Positions 43,787 to 52,257 of a stretch of 64,000 nt of DNA are shown here, piece by piece. The stretch's first letter is position 1; each line of letters begins with the position of its first letter. The stretch comes from Ignatzschineria rhizosphaerae (GTDB lineage Bacteria > Pseudomonadota > Gammaproteobacteria > Cardiobacteriales > Wohlfahrtiimonadaceae), in NCBI RefSeq assembly GCF_022655595.1, contig NZ_CP093379.1, forward strand, positions 2,104,501 through 2,168,500. Reading direction: 5' to 3'. The translations under genes were made by a program, and so were the position numbers. The notes beneath the pieces were generated by a model that was not told the DNA's origin, ran no database searches, and saw nothing but the letters and a program-made list of their open reading frames with translations.

Positions 43787-44668
43787 GTGAAAAACAAGAC
43801 GCTTAAACCTTTTTTAAAACTTATCAAGCACGGGATTATCTTAGGTAATCTCGTGCCTGTTATTGCCGGCTTTTTTTTAGCGTTAACCCCTCAAACTCCG
43901 GCGACAGTGATCTTACTTCTCACAACGATGATAGGAATTACCTTCGTTATTGCCAGCGCTACTATCACTAATAACATTATCGATAGAGATATCGATAAAC
44001 TCATGCAACGAACGCAAAATCGCCCCTTAGTCAATGGGGATATCTCCCTTACAATCGCGATACTCCTTGCGATTTTTTTTGGAATAACAGGCTTTTACTT
44101 ACTCTATTTTCACGTTAATACACTTGCCGGAAACTTGGCATTAATAGGCTTTATTGACTATGTTATTCTCTACTCTTTAATCTTTAAAAGACACTCCTCT
44201 TTTAGCATCTTAATTGGTAGCATCTCAGGAGCGATTCCTCCCCTTGTAGGATATGTCGCGATCACAAATCAGCTTGATTTAACGATGCTCTATCTCTTTA
44301 TCACCTTCTCTTCATGGCAAATTGCCCACTCTTATGCCATTGCCCTTTATCGCAAACAAGATTATCAAAAAGCGAGTATTCCTATATCGACACTTGCAAT
44401 GCCCTTTAAGACAGCGCAAAAATGGACGGCACTCTATATTGCTATTATGGTGATTTCAGTATTACTTTTAGTACTGCAAAGCTTTCACTTTACGCTAACA
44501 AAAATCATCACAATCTTGCTTATTAGTTATTGGCTATATCAAGCGATTAAAACGCCGACCTTAAACGATACAAGCTTGTGGGGAAAACAACAATTTATAA
44601 ACTCACTGTTGATTATTATGGGGCTTTGCCTATTGATGATCATCGACCACTTGCTGATCTTTTTATAA
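43787..44668 (+). CDS. cyoE: Protoheme IX farnesyltransferase (heme O synthase)
   Basis: CyoE farnesylates heme b to make heme o for CyoB. The 293-residue UbiA-family membrane protein has the prenyl diphosphate site NNIIDRDIDKLMQRTQNRP, the second Asp-rich region around YRKQDYQKASIP, and about eight helices. It starts at GTG (43787); an ATG alternative upstream or nearby is not available, and the N terminus KPFLKLIKHGIILGN aligns with the family. It ends the operon; the repeat element D begins at its stop codon. Confidence 0.96.
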   Translation: MKNKTLKPFLKLIKHGIILGNLVPVIAGFFLALTPQTPATVILLLTTMIGITFVIASATITNNIIDRDIDKLMQRTQNRPLVNGDISLTIAILLAIFFGITGFYLLYFHVNTLAGNLALIGFIDYVILYSLIFKRHSSFSILIGSISGAIPPLVGYVAITNQLDLTMLYLFITFSSWQIAHSYAIALYRKQDYQKASIPISTLAMPFKTAQKWTALYIAIMVISVLLLVLQSFHFTLTKIITILLISYWLYQAIKTPTLNDTSLWGKQQFINSLLIIMGLCLLMIIDHLLIFL

Positions 44669-44828
44669 TATCGTCGATTCGGTTTAAGAAATCGCTGTTT
44701 TAAAAGTAAAGCAGGACAGTATATAAATCAAACAAGCTTGCATGATGCCAGATAGAACGATTCTTGCGCTTCTCATAACCGATGCGCCGGCAATCAGGTT
44801 CTGTGACTTTTAAACCAATTTTACTATC
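44669..44828 (-). repeat. Dispersed Correia-like element, copy D (inverted)
   Basis: In inverted orientation this 160-bp copy reads from 44828: (GA)TAGTAAAATTGGTTTAAAAG, ATTGCCGGCGCATCGGTTATG, then TTTCTTAAACCGAATCGACGATA at 44669. It begins directly at the cyoE stop, so it may form part of the cyo mRNA 3' end. Confidence 0.82.
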
Positions 44829-44853
44829 ACTCAATAATACTGAGAGTATTATG

Positions 44854-44969
44854 CGATAAATTATCGATCTTTCCAAAACCCGCTTCTTTCCACCACGGAG
44901 TTCATGCTAGTATGAATTTCTAGCATTTTATCGTCTTTAGGACTATAAATGACGATAAAGATCGATAAT
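44854..44969. promoter_or_regulatory. Cluster of CGATAA half-sites and nested hairpins upstream of ydfG
   Basis: Five copies of CGATAA/TTATCG lie in 115 bases: 44854, 44861 (inverted, forming palindrome CGATAA-A-TTATCG), 44928 (inverted), 44953 and 44963. The arms ATTATCGATCTTT (44860-44872) and AAAGATCGATAAT (44957-44969) are a perfect 13-bp inverted repeat. Inside it are ATGCTAG/CTAGCAT (44904-44926) and TTTATCGTC/GACGATAAA (44927-44959). It could be an operator array or a structured leader RNA. The gene ydfG starts 44 bases downstream. Confidence 0.5.
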
Positions 44970-45012
44970 CTAAAAATGATAATGACTAACCATCAAGACT
45001 AATGAGGTATCT

Positions 45013-45765
45013 ATGAATATTCTAATCACGGGCGCATCTTCTGGCTTTGGACTTGAAGCGGCAAAACTTTTTATTCAACATGGGCATACCGTTATTGGGC
45101 TTGCTAGACGCCATGAAAAACTCATGGAGATCAAAGCATCTCTTGGTGAAAATTTCTATCCTTTAACGGCTGACATGCAAAATCTCACCTCCATCAAAGA
45201 GGGCATTGAAAACCTCCCTGAACCTTTTGATAAAATAGATGTTCTGATTAATAATGCGGGACTAGCTCTAAACTTAAAGCCCACTTTTGATGTCGATTTT
45301 GCAGATCTTGCAACGATGATAGATGTAAATATTCGTGGATTAACCTATATCACGCATCTAATCTTACCGCAGATGGTGGAACGTAATGATGGTTATATCA
45401 TCAACATTAGTTCAACTGCGGGGAATTACCCTTATTATGGTTCTAATGTTTATGGGCCCACCAAAGCGTTTGTGACAAGTTTTTCACAAAATCTTCGTGC
45501 AGATCTTATTGGCAAAAACATCCGTGTAACCAATGTTGAACCAGGGCTTTGCAGCGATACTGAATTTTCAAATGTTCGTTTCAAAGGCGATGATGATAAA
45601 GCAGCGGCTGTTTATGCTGATGTTGATGCGGTTACCGGCAAAGAGATTGCAGATATTCTCTACTGGCTAACAACGCAACCTAAGCATCTTAATGTTAACC
45701 GCATTGAGATCATGCCAACAATGCAAACCTTTGCCGGACTAACGGTTTATAAAGATCCGAAATAA
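45013..45765 (+). CDS. ydfG: NADP-dependent 3-hydroxy acid dehydrogenase YdfG
   Basis: YdfG is a soluble SDR that oxidises L-serine/3-hydroxy acids and reduces malonic semialdehyde to 3-hydroxypropionate. The 250-residue protein follows E. coli YdfG closely: ILITGASSGFG, INNAGLALNL, NISSTAGNYPYYGSNVYG with catalytic YGPTKAF, and EFSNVRFKGDD near residue 185. It has a GAGG ribosome site and is followed 51 bases later by a dipeptidase gene. Regulatory signals upstream are unusual. Confidence 0.9.
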   Translation: MNILITGASSGFGLEAAKLFIQHGHTVIGLARRHEKLMEIKASLGENFYPLTADMQNLTSIKEGIENLPEPFDKIDVLINNAGLALNLKPTFDVDFADLATMIDVNIRGLTYITHLILPQMVERNDGYIINISSTAGNYPYYGSNVYGPTKAFVTSFSQNLRADLIGKNIRVTNVEPGLCSDTEFSNVRFKGDDDKAAAVYADVDAVTGKEIADILYWLTTQPKHLNVNRIEIMPTMQTFAGLTVYKDPK

Positions 45766-45816
45766 GTTATTTGAAAATCATCAATACCTATATCTACCTT
45801 ACAAAAGGTCATCATT

Positions 45817-46743
45817 ATGAATATTATCGATCTACATTGCGATGCGCTTATGAAACTCTCGGATGCGAAAGGAAAGCTCTCCTTTAAAGATGCGCCAGAG
45901 CTTGATATTAATCTAGCTAAATTGCAACAAGGGAAAGTAAAACTCCAAGCCTTTGCGATATTTATCTATCCATCCATTCCTGGTGGGAATCAATTTCAGG
46001 AAGTGATTGATCAGATTCACTATTTTTATAGTGAAATCTTAGCTAAAAATCCTGAAATGAAACTTCTTCGAAAGTGGTCTGATTTTAATTTATTAAAAGA
46101 AGAAGAGATCGGGGCAATCTTAACGCTTGAAGGCGTTGATGCCATCGGCAATGACCTTCATAAACTCACGATCTTATATGAACTTGGCGTACGCTCCATT
46201 GGTTTAACATGGAATAATGGTAATCTTGCCGCAGATGGCGTTGGGGAATCCCGTGGTGCGGGCTTAAGCCATTTTGGTAAACGCTTAGTTGAATGGTGTA
46301 ATGATCATGATGTTTTTGTTGATGTTTCTCATCTTCACCCAAATGGGTTTTGGGATGTAATGGAACTGGCAAAATATCCGATCGCTAGCCACTCTAATGC
46401 CACATCAATTTGTGATCACCGCAGAAACCTCACAGATGAGCAGATCATGGCGATGATTAAGCGCGATGCAATGATTCATATTGTTTTTTGCCCTGCCTTT
46501 GTGAAAAAAGGGGGCGATGCAACTATTGATGATGTGGTAAGGCAAATTCAGCATATTGTAAAACTTGGGGGAATTAAAAATATTGGTTTTGGCTCAGACT
46601 TTGATGGCATTGAATCAAAAGTTGAAAATTTAAGCGATGCATCGATGTACCAAAATCTTATTGAGGCCCTTAAACCACACTATTCTGAGGATGAAATTAG
46701 AGGTTTTGCACATCAAAACTTTATCAATCACCTTCCTAAATAA
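45817..46743 (+). CDS. Membrane dipeptidase-like M19 peptidase
   Basis: The 308-residue protein belongs to the M19 (renal dipeptidase) family of zinc dipeptidases. It has the metal-site starter DLHCDAL (His/Asp pair), LTLEGVDAIG with the bridging Glu, LTWNNGN, DVSHL and the GFGSDFDGIE motif. No signal peptide is seen, so it is probably cytoplasmic, as in other bacterial members. It may hydrolyse dipeptides including D-amino acid ones. It probably shares an mRNA with ydfG. Confidence 0.88.
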   Translation: MNIIDLHCDALMKLSDAKGKLSFKDAPELDINLAKLQQGKVKLQAFAIFIYPSIPGGNQFQEVIDQIHYFYSEILAKNPEMKLLRKWSDFNLLKEEEIGAILTLEGVDAIGNDLHKLTILYELGVRSIGLTWNNGNLAADGVGESRGAGLSHFGKRLVEWCNDHDVFVDVSHLHPNGFWDVMELAKYPIASHSNATSICDHRRNLTDEQIMAMIKRDAMIHIVFCPAFVKKGGDATIDDVVRQIQHIVKLGGIKNIGFGSDFDGIESKVENLSDASMYQNLIEALKPHYSEDEIRGFAHQNFINHLPK

Positions 46744-46757
46744 GCATTTACCAAATT

Positions 46758-46918
46758 TATCGTAAAATCGGTTTAAAAGAGATTGAATCAGATTGCCGGC
46801 ACATCGGTTATGAGAAGCACAATAATCGTTCTATCCGGCATTGTGCAAGCTCATTTGATACACACTCTATTCCCTTATTATCATTTAAAATAATGTTTCT
46901 TAAACCGAATCAACTATA
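46758..46918 (+). repeat. Dispersed Correia-like element, copy E (reference copy)
   Basis: This 161-bp copy has left end TATCGTAAAATCGGTTTAAAAG, core ATTGCCGGCACATCGGTTATG, then GCACAATAATCGTTCTATCCGG with ATTGTGC able to pair with GCACAAT, and right end TTTCTTAAACCGAATCAACTATA. The ends form an imperfect terminal inverted repeat of about 22 bp, TATAGTnnAwTCGGTTTAA. The internal TGCCGG/CCGGCA pair forms a second stem. The copy lies between convergent ends of the dipeptidase gene and adhP. Confidence 0.85.
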
Positions 46919-46956
46919 TAAAAAAGGCGCTATTTCAATAAAACAGCGCCTTTTTT
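46919..46956. terminator. Bidirectional terminator between the dipeptidase gene and adhP
   Basis: AAAAAGGCGCT / AGCGCC with TTTTTT after it, around a 13-nt loop, sits directly after repeat E and before the adhP stop. The A/T flanks suit both strands. Confidence 0.85.
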
Positions 46957-46972
46957 ATAAATATTTTTTGCC

Positions 46973-47992
46973 TTAACCTTGCATGTCGACAACCATGCGC
47001 CCTTGAATTTTACCTGCCTCCATCTCTGCAAAAATCTCATTTACTTCTGATAATTTTCGCTTATGAACCACAGGAACCACTAATCCATCTGCGGCAAATT
47101 GGAATGCTTCAATTAAATCTTGTCGAGTTCCCACAAGACTTCCAATCACTTCAATACCATCTAAAACGGTTTTAACAATAGATAAATCCATCGTTTCCGG
47201 AGGTAATCCTACTGCCACAACTTTTCCTGTTGCACGAAGAGAATTCACAGCTTGATTAAAGGCAACCTTAGAAACAGCAGTAACAATCGCCGCATAAGCG
47301 CCGCCCACATCTTCTTGGATTTTAGCTGCAACATCCTCAATTTTTGCGGAGTTATAGATCTTATCAGCCCCAACTTCTTTTGCTAATTGCAATTTATCAT
47401 CATTAATATCAACGGCAATGACTTTTGCATTAAAGACCTTCTTCGCATATTGCACCGCCAAGTTGCCAAGCCCACCAACACCGAAAATGACAATCCATTG
47501 CCCTGCTTTAACATCTGCAACTTTAACCGCTTTATAGGTCGTCACCCCCGCACAAGTGACACTACTTGCTTGATATGAATCTAAACCATCAGGAACTTTC
47601 ACGGCGTAATCAGCCGTCACAATACATTTTTCTGCCATCGCCCCATCAACTGAGAACCCTGCATTTTTAACGCTACGGCAAAACGTCTCTTTACCCGTAA
47701 TACAATATTCACAAACGCCGCAACCTTCAAAAAACCAGGCAATGCTGACTCTATCCCCTACTTTAAGGCTTGTTACATCATCTGCAATCTTCGAGACAAC
47801 CCCAATTCCTTCATGCCCAATCACACGCCCAGGAACTTTACCAAAATCGCCTTTAGCAACATGTAAGTCTGTGTGACAAACCCCACAGCAAACAACATCA
47901 ACAAGGGCTTCCCCTGCTTCTAACTCTCGAAGTTTTAACTCTTTAATTTCAACTTGACCATCACTACTTTGATTAACGACTGCTGCTTTCAT
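46973..47992 (-). CDS. adhP: Zinc-dependent alcohol dehydrogenase AdhP
   Basis: AdhP oxidises ethanol and other short alcohols with NAD+. The 339-residue protein aligns well with E. coli AdhP. Catalytic zinc ligands are Cys in [11 protein letters not shown] and the GHEGIG histidine; the structural zinc cysteines are in [15 protein letters not shown]. The NAD site is [14 protein letters not shown]. It is monocistronic, with possible Fur-like sites in the 250-base upstream region. Confidence 0.94.
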   Translation of the reverse strand: MKAAVVNQSSDGQVEIKELKLRELEAGEALVDVVCCGVCHTDLHVAKGDFGKVPGRVIGHEGIGVVSKIADDVTSLKVGDRVSIAWFFEGCGVCEYCITGKETFCRSVKNAGFSVDGAMAEKCIVTADYAVKVPDGLDSYQASSVTCAGVTTYKAVKVADVKAGQWIVIFGVGGLGNLAVQYAKKVFNAKVIAVDINDDKLQLAKEVGADKIYNSAKIEDVAAKIQEDVGGAYAAIVTAVSKVAFNQAVNSLRATGKVVAVGLPPETMDLSIVKTVLDGIEVIGSLVGTRQDLIEAFQFAADGLVVPVVHKRKLSEVNEIFAEMEAGKIQGRMVVDMQG

Positions 47993-48088
47993 ACAAACTC
48001 CTTCATCAATACAAACACGATTTAACAGATGTTTAAAACCCTATAAATCAGTATATAGTAATGATTACCATTTACAATGATCATTTAT

Positions 48089-48107
48089 AAATACGATTAT
48101 CATTAAT
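48089..48107. promoter_or_regulatory. Possible Fur-like box upstream of adhP
   Basis: AAATACGATTATCATTAAT matches the Fur consensus at about 12 of 19 bases, including GATTATCATTA. A second similar cluster, AATGATTACCATTTACAATGATC, lies at 48060-48081. Both are A+T-rich and need testing. Confidence 0.2.
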
Positions 48108-48184
48108 ACTCTTTATTTCTATTTTAAATCATAAGCGCTAATCATAAGGCGTGCTCTTGACGAATATCTTTAAATTTCTCACAA

Positions 48185-48225
48185 AAAAATCCCCTGGAAA
48201 TAAAGTTATTTTCAGGGGATTTTTT
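48185..48225 (-). terminator. Rho-independent terminator of the outer-membrane protein gene
   Basis: AAAAATCCCCTG pairs with CAGGGGATTTTT, with further pairing (GAAATAA/TTATTTT) inside. It lies 20 bases after the stop codon at 48245 on the minus strand, with T-rich flanks on both strands. Confidence 0.88.
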
Positions 48226-48244
48226 ATTCGTTGAAGATCACCTA

Positions 48245-49108
48245 TTAATAAGGATGTTGTCTCCAGTCGATCACTTTCACTTCTCTTGGAACACTTGTGC
48301 CATCTGCTTTTTTAAGTGGCTGCGCTGCATGAGACTCTCTAAAGCTACCGCTTTCTGGATCTGCTTTTTCAAAACTCTCACGTAATTCAGGAGTCACATG
48401 ATCTGCGTAGATATTATCTGTTGGTAATACAGGATTCTTATCCTCTGTATACCATTCGCCTAACATATAACGAACCCCTAAAGTCACCTCATTAGAGCTC
48501 AATTTTGCACGAAGTTGGTCACCATTGTTTTTCACACCTGTTTTAGCTTTCCCCATATCCACATGACGGAAGCCTAAATCAATATAGGTATTATCCACCG
48601 GCTTATAAGAAACACCTGCCCCTAATGACCATGCAAAGTTATTATCTGTTGCAGATCTATAATGGCTTAATCCATTATTATGAGCACCCTTTGAAGTAAG
48701 GCGCGCATAACCTAGACCAGCACTTCCATAAACAGAAAAGTCATCATTAATAGGATAGCTTGCATAAGCATTCACCATTAAACGCTGACTTTTAATTTTA
48801 TGTGTATTAAAGTCAGTGCCAAAGGAACTTGTAAACTCATTCTTTTTAGGAATGACATACTCAAGCTCGACACGGAAGATATCGTCAAACTTGTATCCAC
48901 CTGCTATAGAGCCTGTTACGAAACTTTTATTGTCCTTATGCTTTTCAAATTGACCACCAGCGGCATGAATAGAATCATCCATATCCTTTGCCTTCTGTTT
49001 AGCACCAATTAAATTCACTCCGGCATAAAACCCTTTCGTAATCTCTGCTTGCGCGCTTGATACTGCTCCTAATAGCAACATTGACGCCAATAAGGCACGG
49101 ATCTTCAT
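48245..49108 (-). CDS. Outer-membrane beta-barrel protein with a C-terminal tail
   Basis: The 287-residue protein has a signal peptide (MKIRALLASMLLLGAVSSAQA) and an eight-strand-type barrel of the Opa/porin-like superfamily: GFYAGVNLIGAKQ, VELEYVIPKK, IKSQRLMVNAYASYP, VYGSAGLGYARL, NNFAWSLGAGVSYK, and last strand SNEVTLGVRYMLG at about residue 212. It continues for about 70 hydrophilic residues after that strand, which is unusual because the C-terminal strand normally ends the protein. It is the intact relative of the pseudogene at 3414-3982. Function could be adhesion, structural or stress; no partner genes hint at it. Confidence 0.85.
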   Translation of the reverse strand: MKIRALLASMLLLGAVSSAQAEITKGFYAGVNLIGAKQKAKDMDDSIHAAGGQFEKHKDNKSFVTGSIAGGYKFDDIFRVELEYVIPKKNEFTSSFGTDFNTHKIKSQRLMVNAYASYPINDDFSVYGSAGLGYARLTSKGAHNNGLSHYRSATDNNFAWSLGAGVSYKPVDNTYIDLGFRHVDMGKAKTGVKNNGDQLRAKLSSNEVTLGVRYMLGEWYTEDKNPVLPTDNIYADHVTPELRESFEKADPESGSFRESHAAQPLKKADGTSVPREVKVIDWRQHPY

Positions 49109-49272
49109 ATTACCCTCTTCCCCTTAAAATATTAACCATAACAAATTTGATTATTCATAAATTTTACCGATAACCAATATAATATACTGTTTCACAAGTT
49201 ATTTTCCGACTTTTATCATCTAATAACCTATTTCTTGCCATCTATTTTAACCTAGAACTCTTTGATTCTAAA

Positions 49273-50343
49273 CTATCGTTTTAAAAAGTGCACCCTTGGT
49301 GCGATATGCGTCAAAATAGTATAAGGGATTGTTCCTGCCCACGCGGCAACTTTTTCTAAAGGTAATTGCTCCCCAAAAATCTCAACAAGCTCATTCCATG
49401 CAGTTTGTGGAACATCTCTTAAATCAATCATCATCATATCCATTGCAGGCCGCCCAATAATTGGCGCACGATATTTTCCCACTAAAACATACGCCTCTTT
49501 TGTAATTTCTCGGGGATAACCATCGGCATAACCACATGCAATAACGCCGATAGGCATTCTTTCAGGAGCGATAAACTTTGCCCCATATCCCACACTTTCG
49601 CCTTCATCTATCATTGTGGTATGGATAATCTTAGATGTTAGCGTCAATAAAGGTTTTAAACCAAAATACTTACCTGTCGAATCATCAATAGGAGAAATTC
49701 CATAAAGCGATATGCCCATACGTACAATATCATGATGCGTCATAGGAAGTGTTAATAATGCCGCAGAATTCGCCAGCGTTTGAGGTAATTGCAAACGATC
49801 TAATGCACTCATCCTTTCAACCTGTCGTTTTAATAACGGAGAATCTTTCTCATCAGAAGTTGCAAAATGGGTCATTAAAGTAATAGAAGCAACAGAGGAT
49901 AATGCCTTTAACTGCGTAACAATTGAAGGCGCTTCTTCAGGAGTGAATCCAAGTCGGTGCATTCCTGTATCGACTTTTAAAAAGATATTTAAAGGGCTCT
50001 CTAAATCAATACTTTGTAACATCTCTAACTGACGATTATTACCAATTGCCACATAATAATTCTGCTCACTTGCAATTTGATACTCATTTGCAGAAAAAAC
50101 GCCTTCTAATAGTAAGATTGGTAACTCGCCGCCTTTTTGACGAATATCATCCGCTTCTTCTCGAATCGCTACCGCCATATAATCTACCTGACGATTTAAA
50201 ATAGGAATAAGATTCTCAACTCGATGACCATAAGCATTCGCTTTTATCACAGCGCAACACTGGCTATTAGGCGCTTTCCCTTTTAAGATTGCTAAATTAT
50301 TCTCTAAAGCCGCTTCGGAAAAGTAAGCGATTAACGGTCTCAT
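49273..50343 (-). CDS. alr: Alanine racemase
   Basis: Alr interconverts L- and D-alanine for peptidoglycan. The 356-residue PLP enzyme has the cofactor lysine Lys34 in AVIKANAYGH, the catalytic tyrosine in SVGYGAKFIAP and the conserved RMGISLYG and GRPAMDMMMIDL blocks. It is the usual size and stands alone here. A dadX paralogue or dadA is not in the window. Confidence 0.96.
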   Translation of the reverse strand: MRPLIAYFSEAALENNLAILKGKAPNSQCCAVIKANAYGHRVENLIPILNRQVDYMAVAIREEADDIRQKGGELPILLLEGVFSANEYQIASEQNYYVAIGNNRQLEMLQSIDLESPLNIFLKVDTGMHRLGFTPEEAPSIVTQLKALSSVASITLMTHFATSDEKDSPLLKRQVERMSALDRLQLPQTLANSAALLTLPMTHHDIVRMGISLYGISPIDDSTGKYFGLKPLLTLTSKIIHTTMIDEGESVGYGAKFIAPERMPIGVIACGYADGYPREITKEAYVLVGKYRAPIIGRPAMDMMMIDLRDVPQTAWNELVEIFGEQLPLEKVAAWAGTIPYTILTHIAPRVHFLKR

Positions 50344-50600
50344 AATATTCCTTTTAGTCGAAATGATACGATTTTTAAATTGTGTAATGGCAACGATAAT
50401 ACGGTTACACCAATATCAAACGCGCCAATAAAATCTATAAAAAAAGATCAGTAGATGTATTACCTTTGCAAGAAATACTCTCACTAATCTTTTTTTCATG
50501 AAATGAAATATCTTAGCATCGCTAATTGTACTACTTAATTCCCAAGAGACCAAGATTCAAGATTCGCTTAAAACTTTGATATAACCTTGTATTACACGCT

Positions 50601-51260
50601 TTAAAGATCTTTAAAAATAAGACCACCACGCATCTTTTGAGTATCAATAAACAATTGATGCCATTCATCATTAATGATTTTTAATACCGAATGATGTGTT
50701 AACAGTTTATTACTCAATGCTTGTAATTTAGGAAAATCATCTAAGATATTTTTTCCACTGATAGATGCAACTACATCAAAGCGGATAAACATTGGGGCTA
50801 AAACAACATCCACAGCAGATAAAGATTCCCCCATAAAAAATGATGCTCCACATTTTCCTTCCAAAAGTTGTAGTGTTTCTTTCATCACATCGAAATACTG
50901 ATCGACCTCTTCTTTTGTCTTTGCTGCCATACTCATATATTGCGGACCATAAAGATCCCCCGCAACCCCAGCCCAAGCCCTTTGGATTGCTCTTTTTGTA
51001 GCTGATTTTGCATAGATAGAAGGCACTTTATGTTGCTCTTCAATATATTCAACAATCGCCATCGACTCAAAAAGCACTTCACCAGAAGAGACCTTCATCA
51101 CCGGTACTTTGCCAGGTGGTGACCATTCTTTAAACCACTCGGGCAACTCTGCATGAGGATCGAGCCAAATCTGCTCATAACCTGCGGCTTTTTCATTAAG
51201 AGTGATTAAAACTCTTTGCACAAATGGGCATAAAGGATACCCAACAACTTGATAACTCAT
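50601..51260 (-). CDS. Glutathione S-transferase family protein
   Basis: The 219-residue protein has a thioredoxin-like N domain with YPLCPFVQRVLITLNEK (Cys11-Pro-Phe, as in omega-class transferases), the cis-proline region KVPVM and the ESMAIVEYIEE glutathione site, then a helical C domain. The open frame extends 39 codons further upstream, but ATG at 51260 has GGAGG at seven bases and begins at the conserved strand, so I use it. Omega-type members often act as thiol transferases. The substrate here is not known. Confidence 0.86.
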   Translation of the reverse strand: MSYQVVGYPLCPFVQRVLITLNEKAAGYEQIWLDPHAELPEWFKEWSPPGKVPVMKVSSGEVLFESMAIVEYIEEQHKVPSIYAKSATKRAIQRAWAGVAGDLYGPQYMSMAAKTKEEVDQYFDVMKETLQLLEGKCGASFFMGESLSAVDVVLAPMFIRFDVVASISGKNILDDFPKLQALSNKLLTHHSVLKIINDEWHQLFIDTQKMRGGLIFKDL

Positions 51261-51545
51261 ATTGTCCTCCAGCTTTGATATAAAATTGAGACAAACTACA
51301 GATAAAATACGCTTAATTGATAGGTATATCACTTCTTTTAGTCTATCATAAGGGTACTGAAATAGGCGATTATACAAATTTCTATATAACGTTCCAATAG
51401 AGAAAAATCATCAATATAGAGAAAATAGATCCTATACTTACCGGGAGGTATTTTCAGTTTAAAAGAGTCATAATTTTTAAAATTTCAACTCAACATTGCC
51501 TATTAAAACATATTCTAAAATTTACTTATGACGGAGGACTCATCC

Positions 51546-52244
51546 ATGTCTATCAAGCTTAGCCGACTCATTGTTGCAGGAAAAGATGCGGCAGGTTTTT
51601 TACAAGGACAGACCACTGCAGATGTCAATAAACTCAGCTTTATCGATCAAAAGGCTGAGCAGCAATATGGGCTTTCTGCAATCTGTAATCGCCAAGGGCG
51701 TGTGATCTCACTTTTTTGGATGATCAAGATCAATGATGAAACCTTCCATCTACTTCTTCCTGAATCATTAGCAGATAAAGTGCAAAAGCACCTCACTATT
51801 TTTATTTTTAGATCTAAAGTGACGATTACACGTGATGAACCTTCCTCTGAAGATATTGCAACATTGCCAACCTCACTAACAATCCCTTGGATTATTGATG
51901 AAAACAGTGAAGAGTATGTGCCACAGATGCTAAGCCTTGATCTTCTATTAGCCATTAATTTTAAAAAAGGTTGTTATACCGGACAAGAGATCATCGCTCG
52001 TATGCAATATCTAGGAAAGCATAAACGCCGTTTAGCACGTATCCACTCTGAAAATGCTACTGAATTACAGGTTAATGCAAAAATTCTGAATGAAAAAGAG
52101 CAAGATGCCGGCACAATCGTATATAGTGAAGGTAATGATGCCCTTGCTGTGATTCGTTTAGAATCTAAAGATCAAGCCTTAAAAATACAATCCCCTATCC
52201 AGATTACGCATATCTGGCACGATGACGAACCTGAGAATGAATAA
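51546..52244 (+). CDS. ygfZ: Folate-binding Fe-S assembly factor YgfZ
   Basis: YgfZ binds tetrahydrofolate and supports the activity of certain iron-sulfur enzymes such as MiaB. The 232-residue protein has the family signature KGCYTGQEIIAR with Cys143, and the N-terminal FLQGQTTADVN. An ATG at 51528 is in frame, but GGAGGA at 51533-51538 lies between it and the ATG at 51546, which is therefore the start. It is shorter than E. coli YgfZ (326) because the middle part is reduced. It is followed 13 bases later by phosphofructokinase, probably one mRNA. Confidence 0.92.
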   Translation: MSIKLSRLIVAGKDAAGFLQGQTTADVNKLSFIDQKAEQQYGLSAICNRQGRVISLFWMIKINDETFHLLLPESLADKVQKHLTIFIFRSKVTITRDEPSSEDIATLPTSLTIPWIIDENSEEYVPQMLSLDLLLAINFKKGCYTGQEIIARMQYLGKHKRRLARIHSENATELQVNAKILNEKEQDAGTIVYSEGNDALAVIRLESKDQALKIQSPIQITHIWHDDEPENE

Positions 52245-52257
52245 GGAGTAATCATAA

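Noticed and set aside
51528-51545. ATG at 51528 as the ygfZ start
   Set aside because: The Shine-Dalgarno GGAGGA at 51533-51538 lies after this ATG and is placed for the ATG at 51546.
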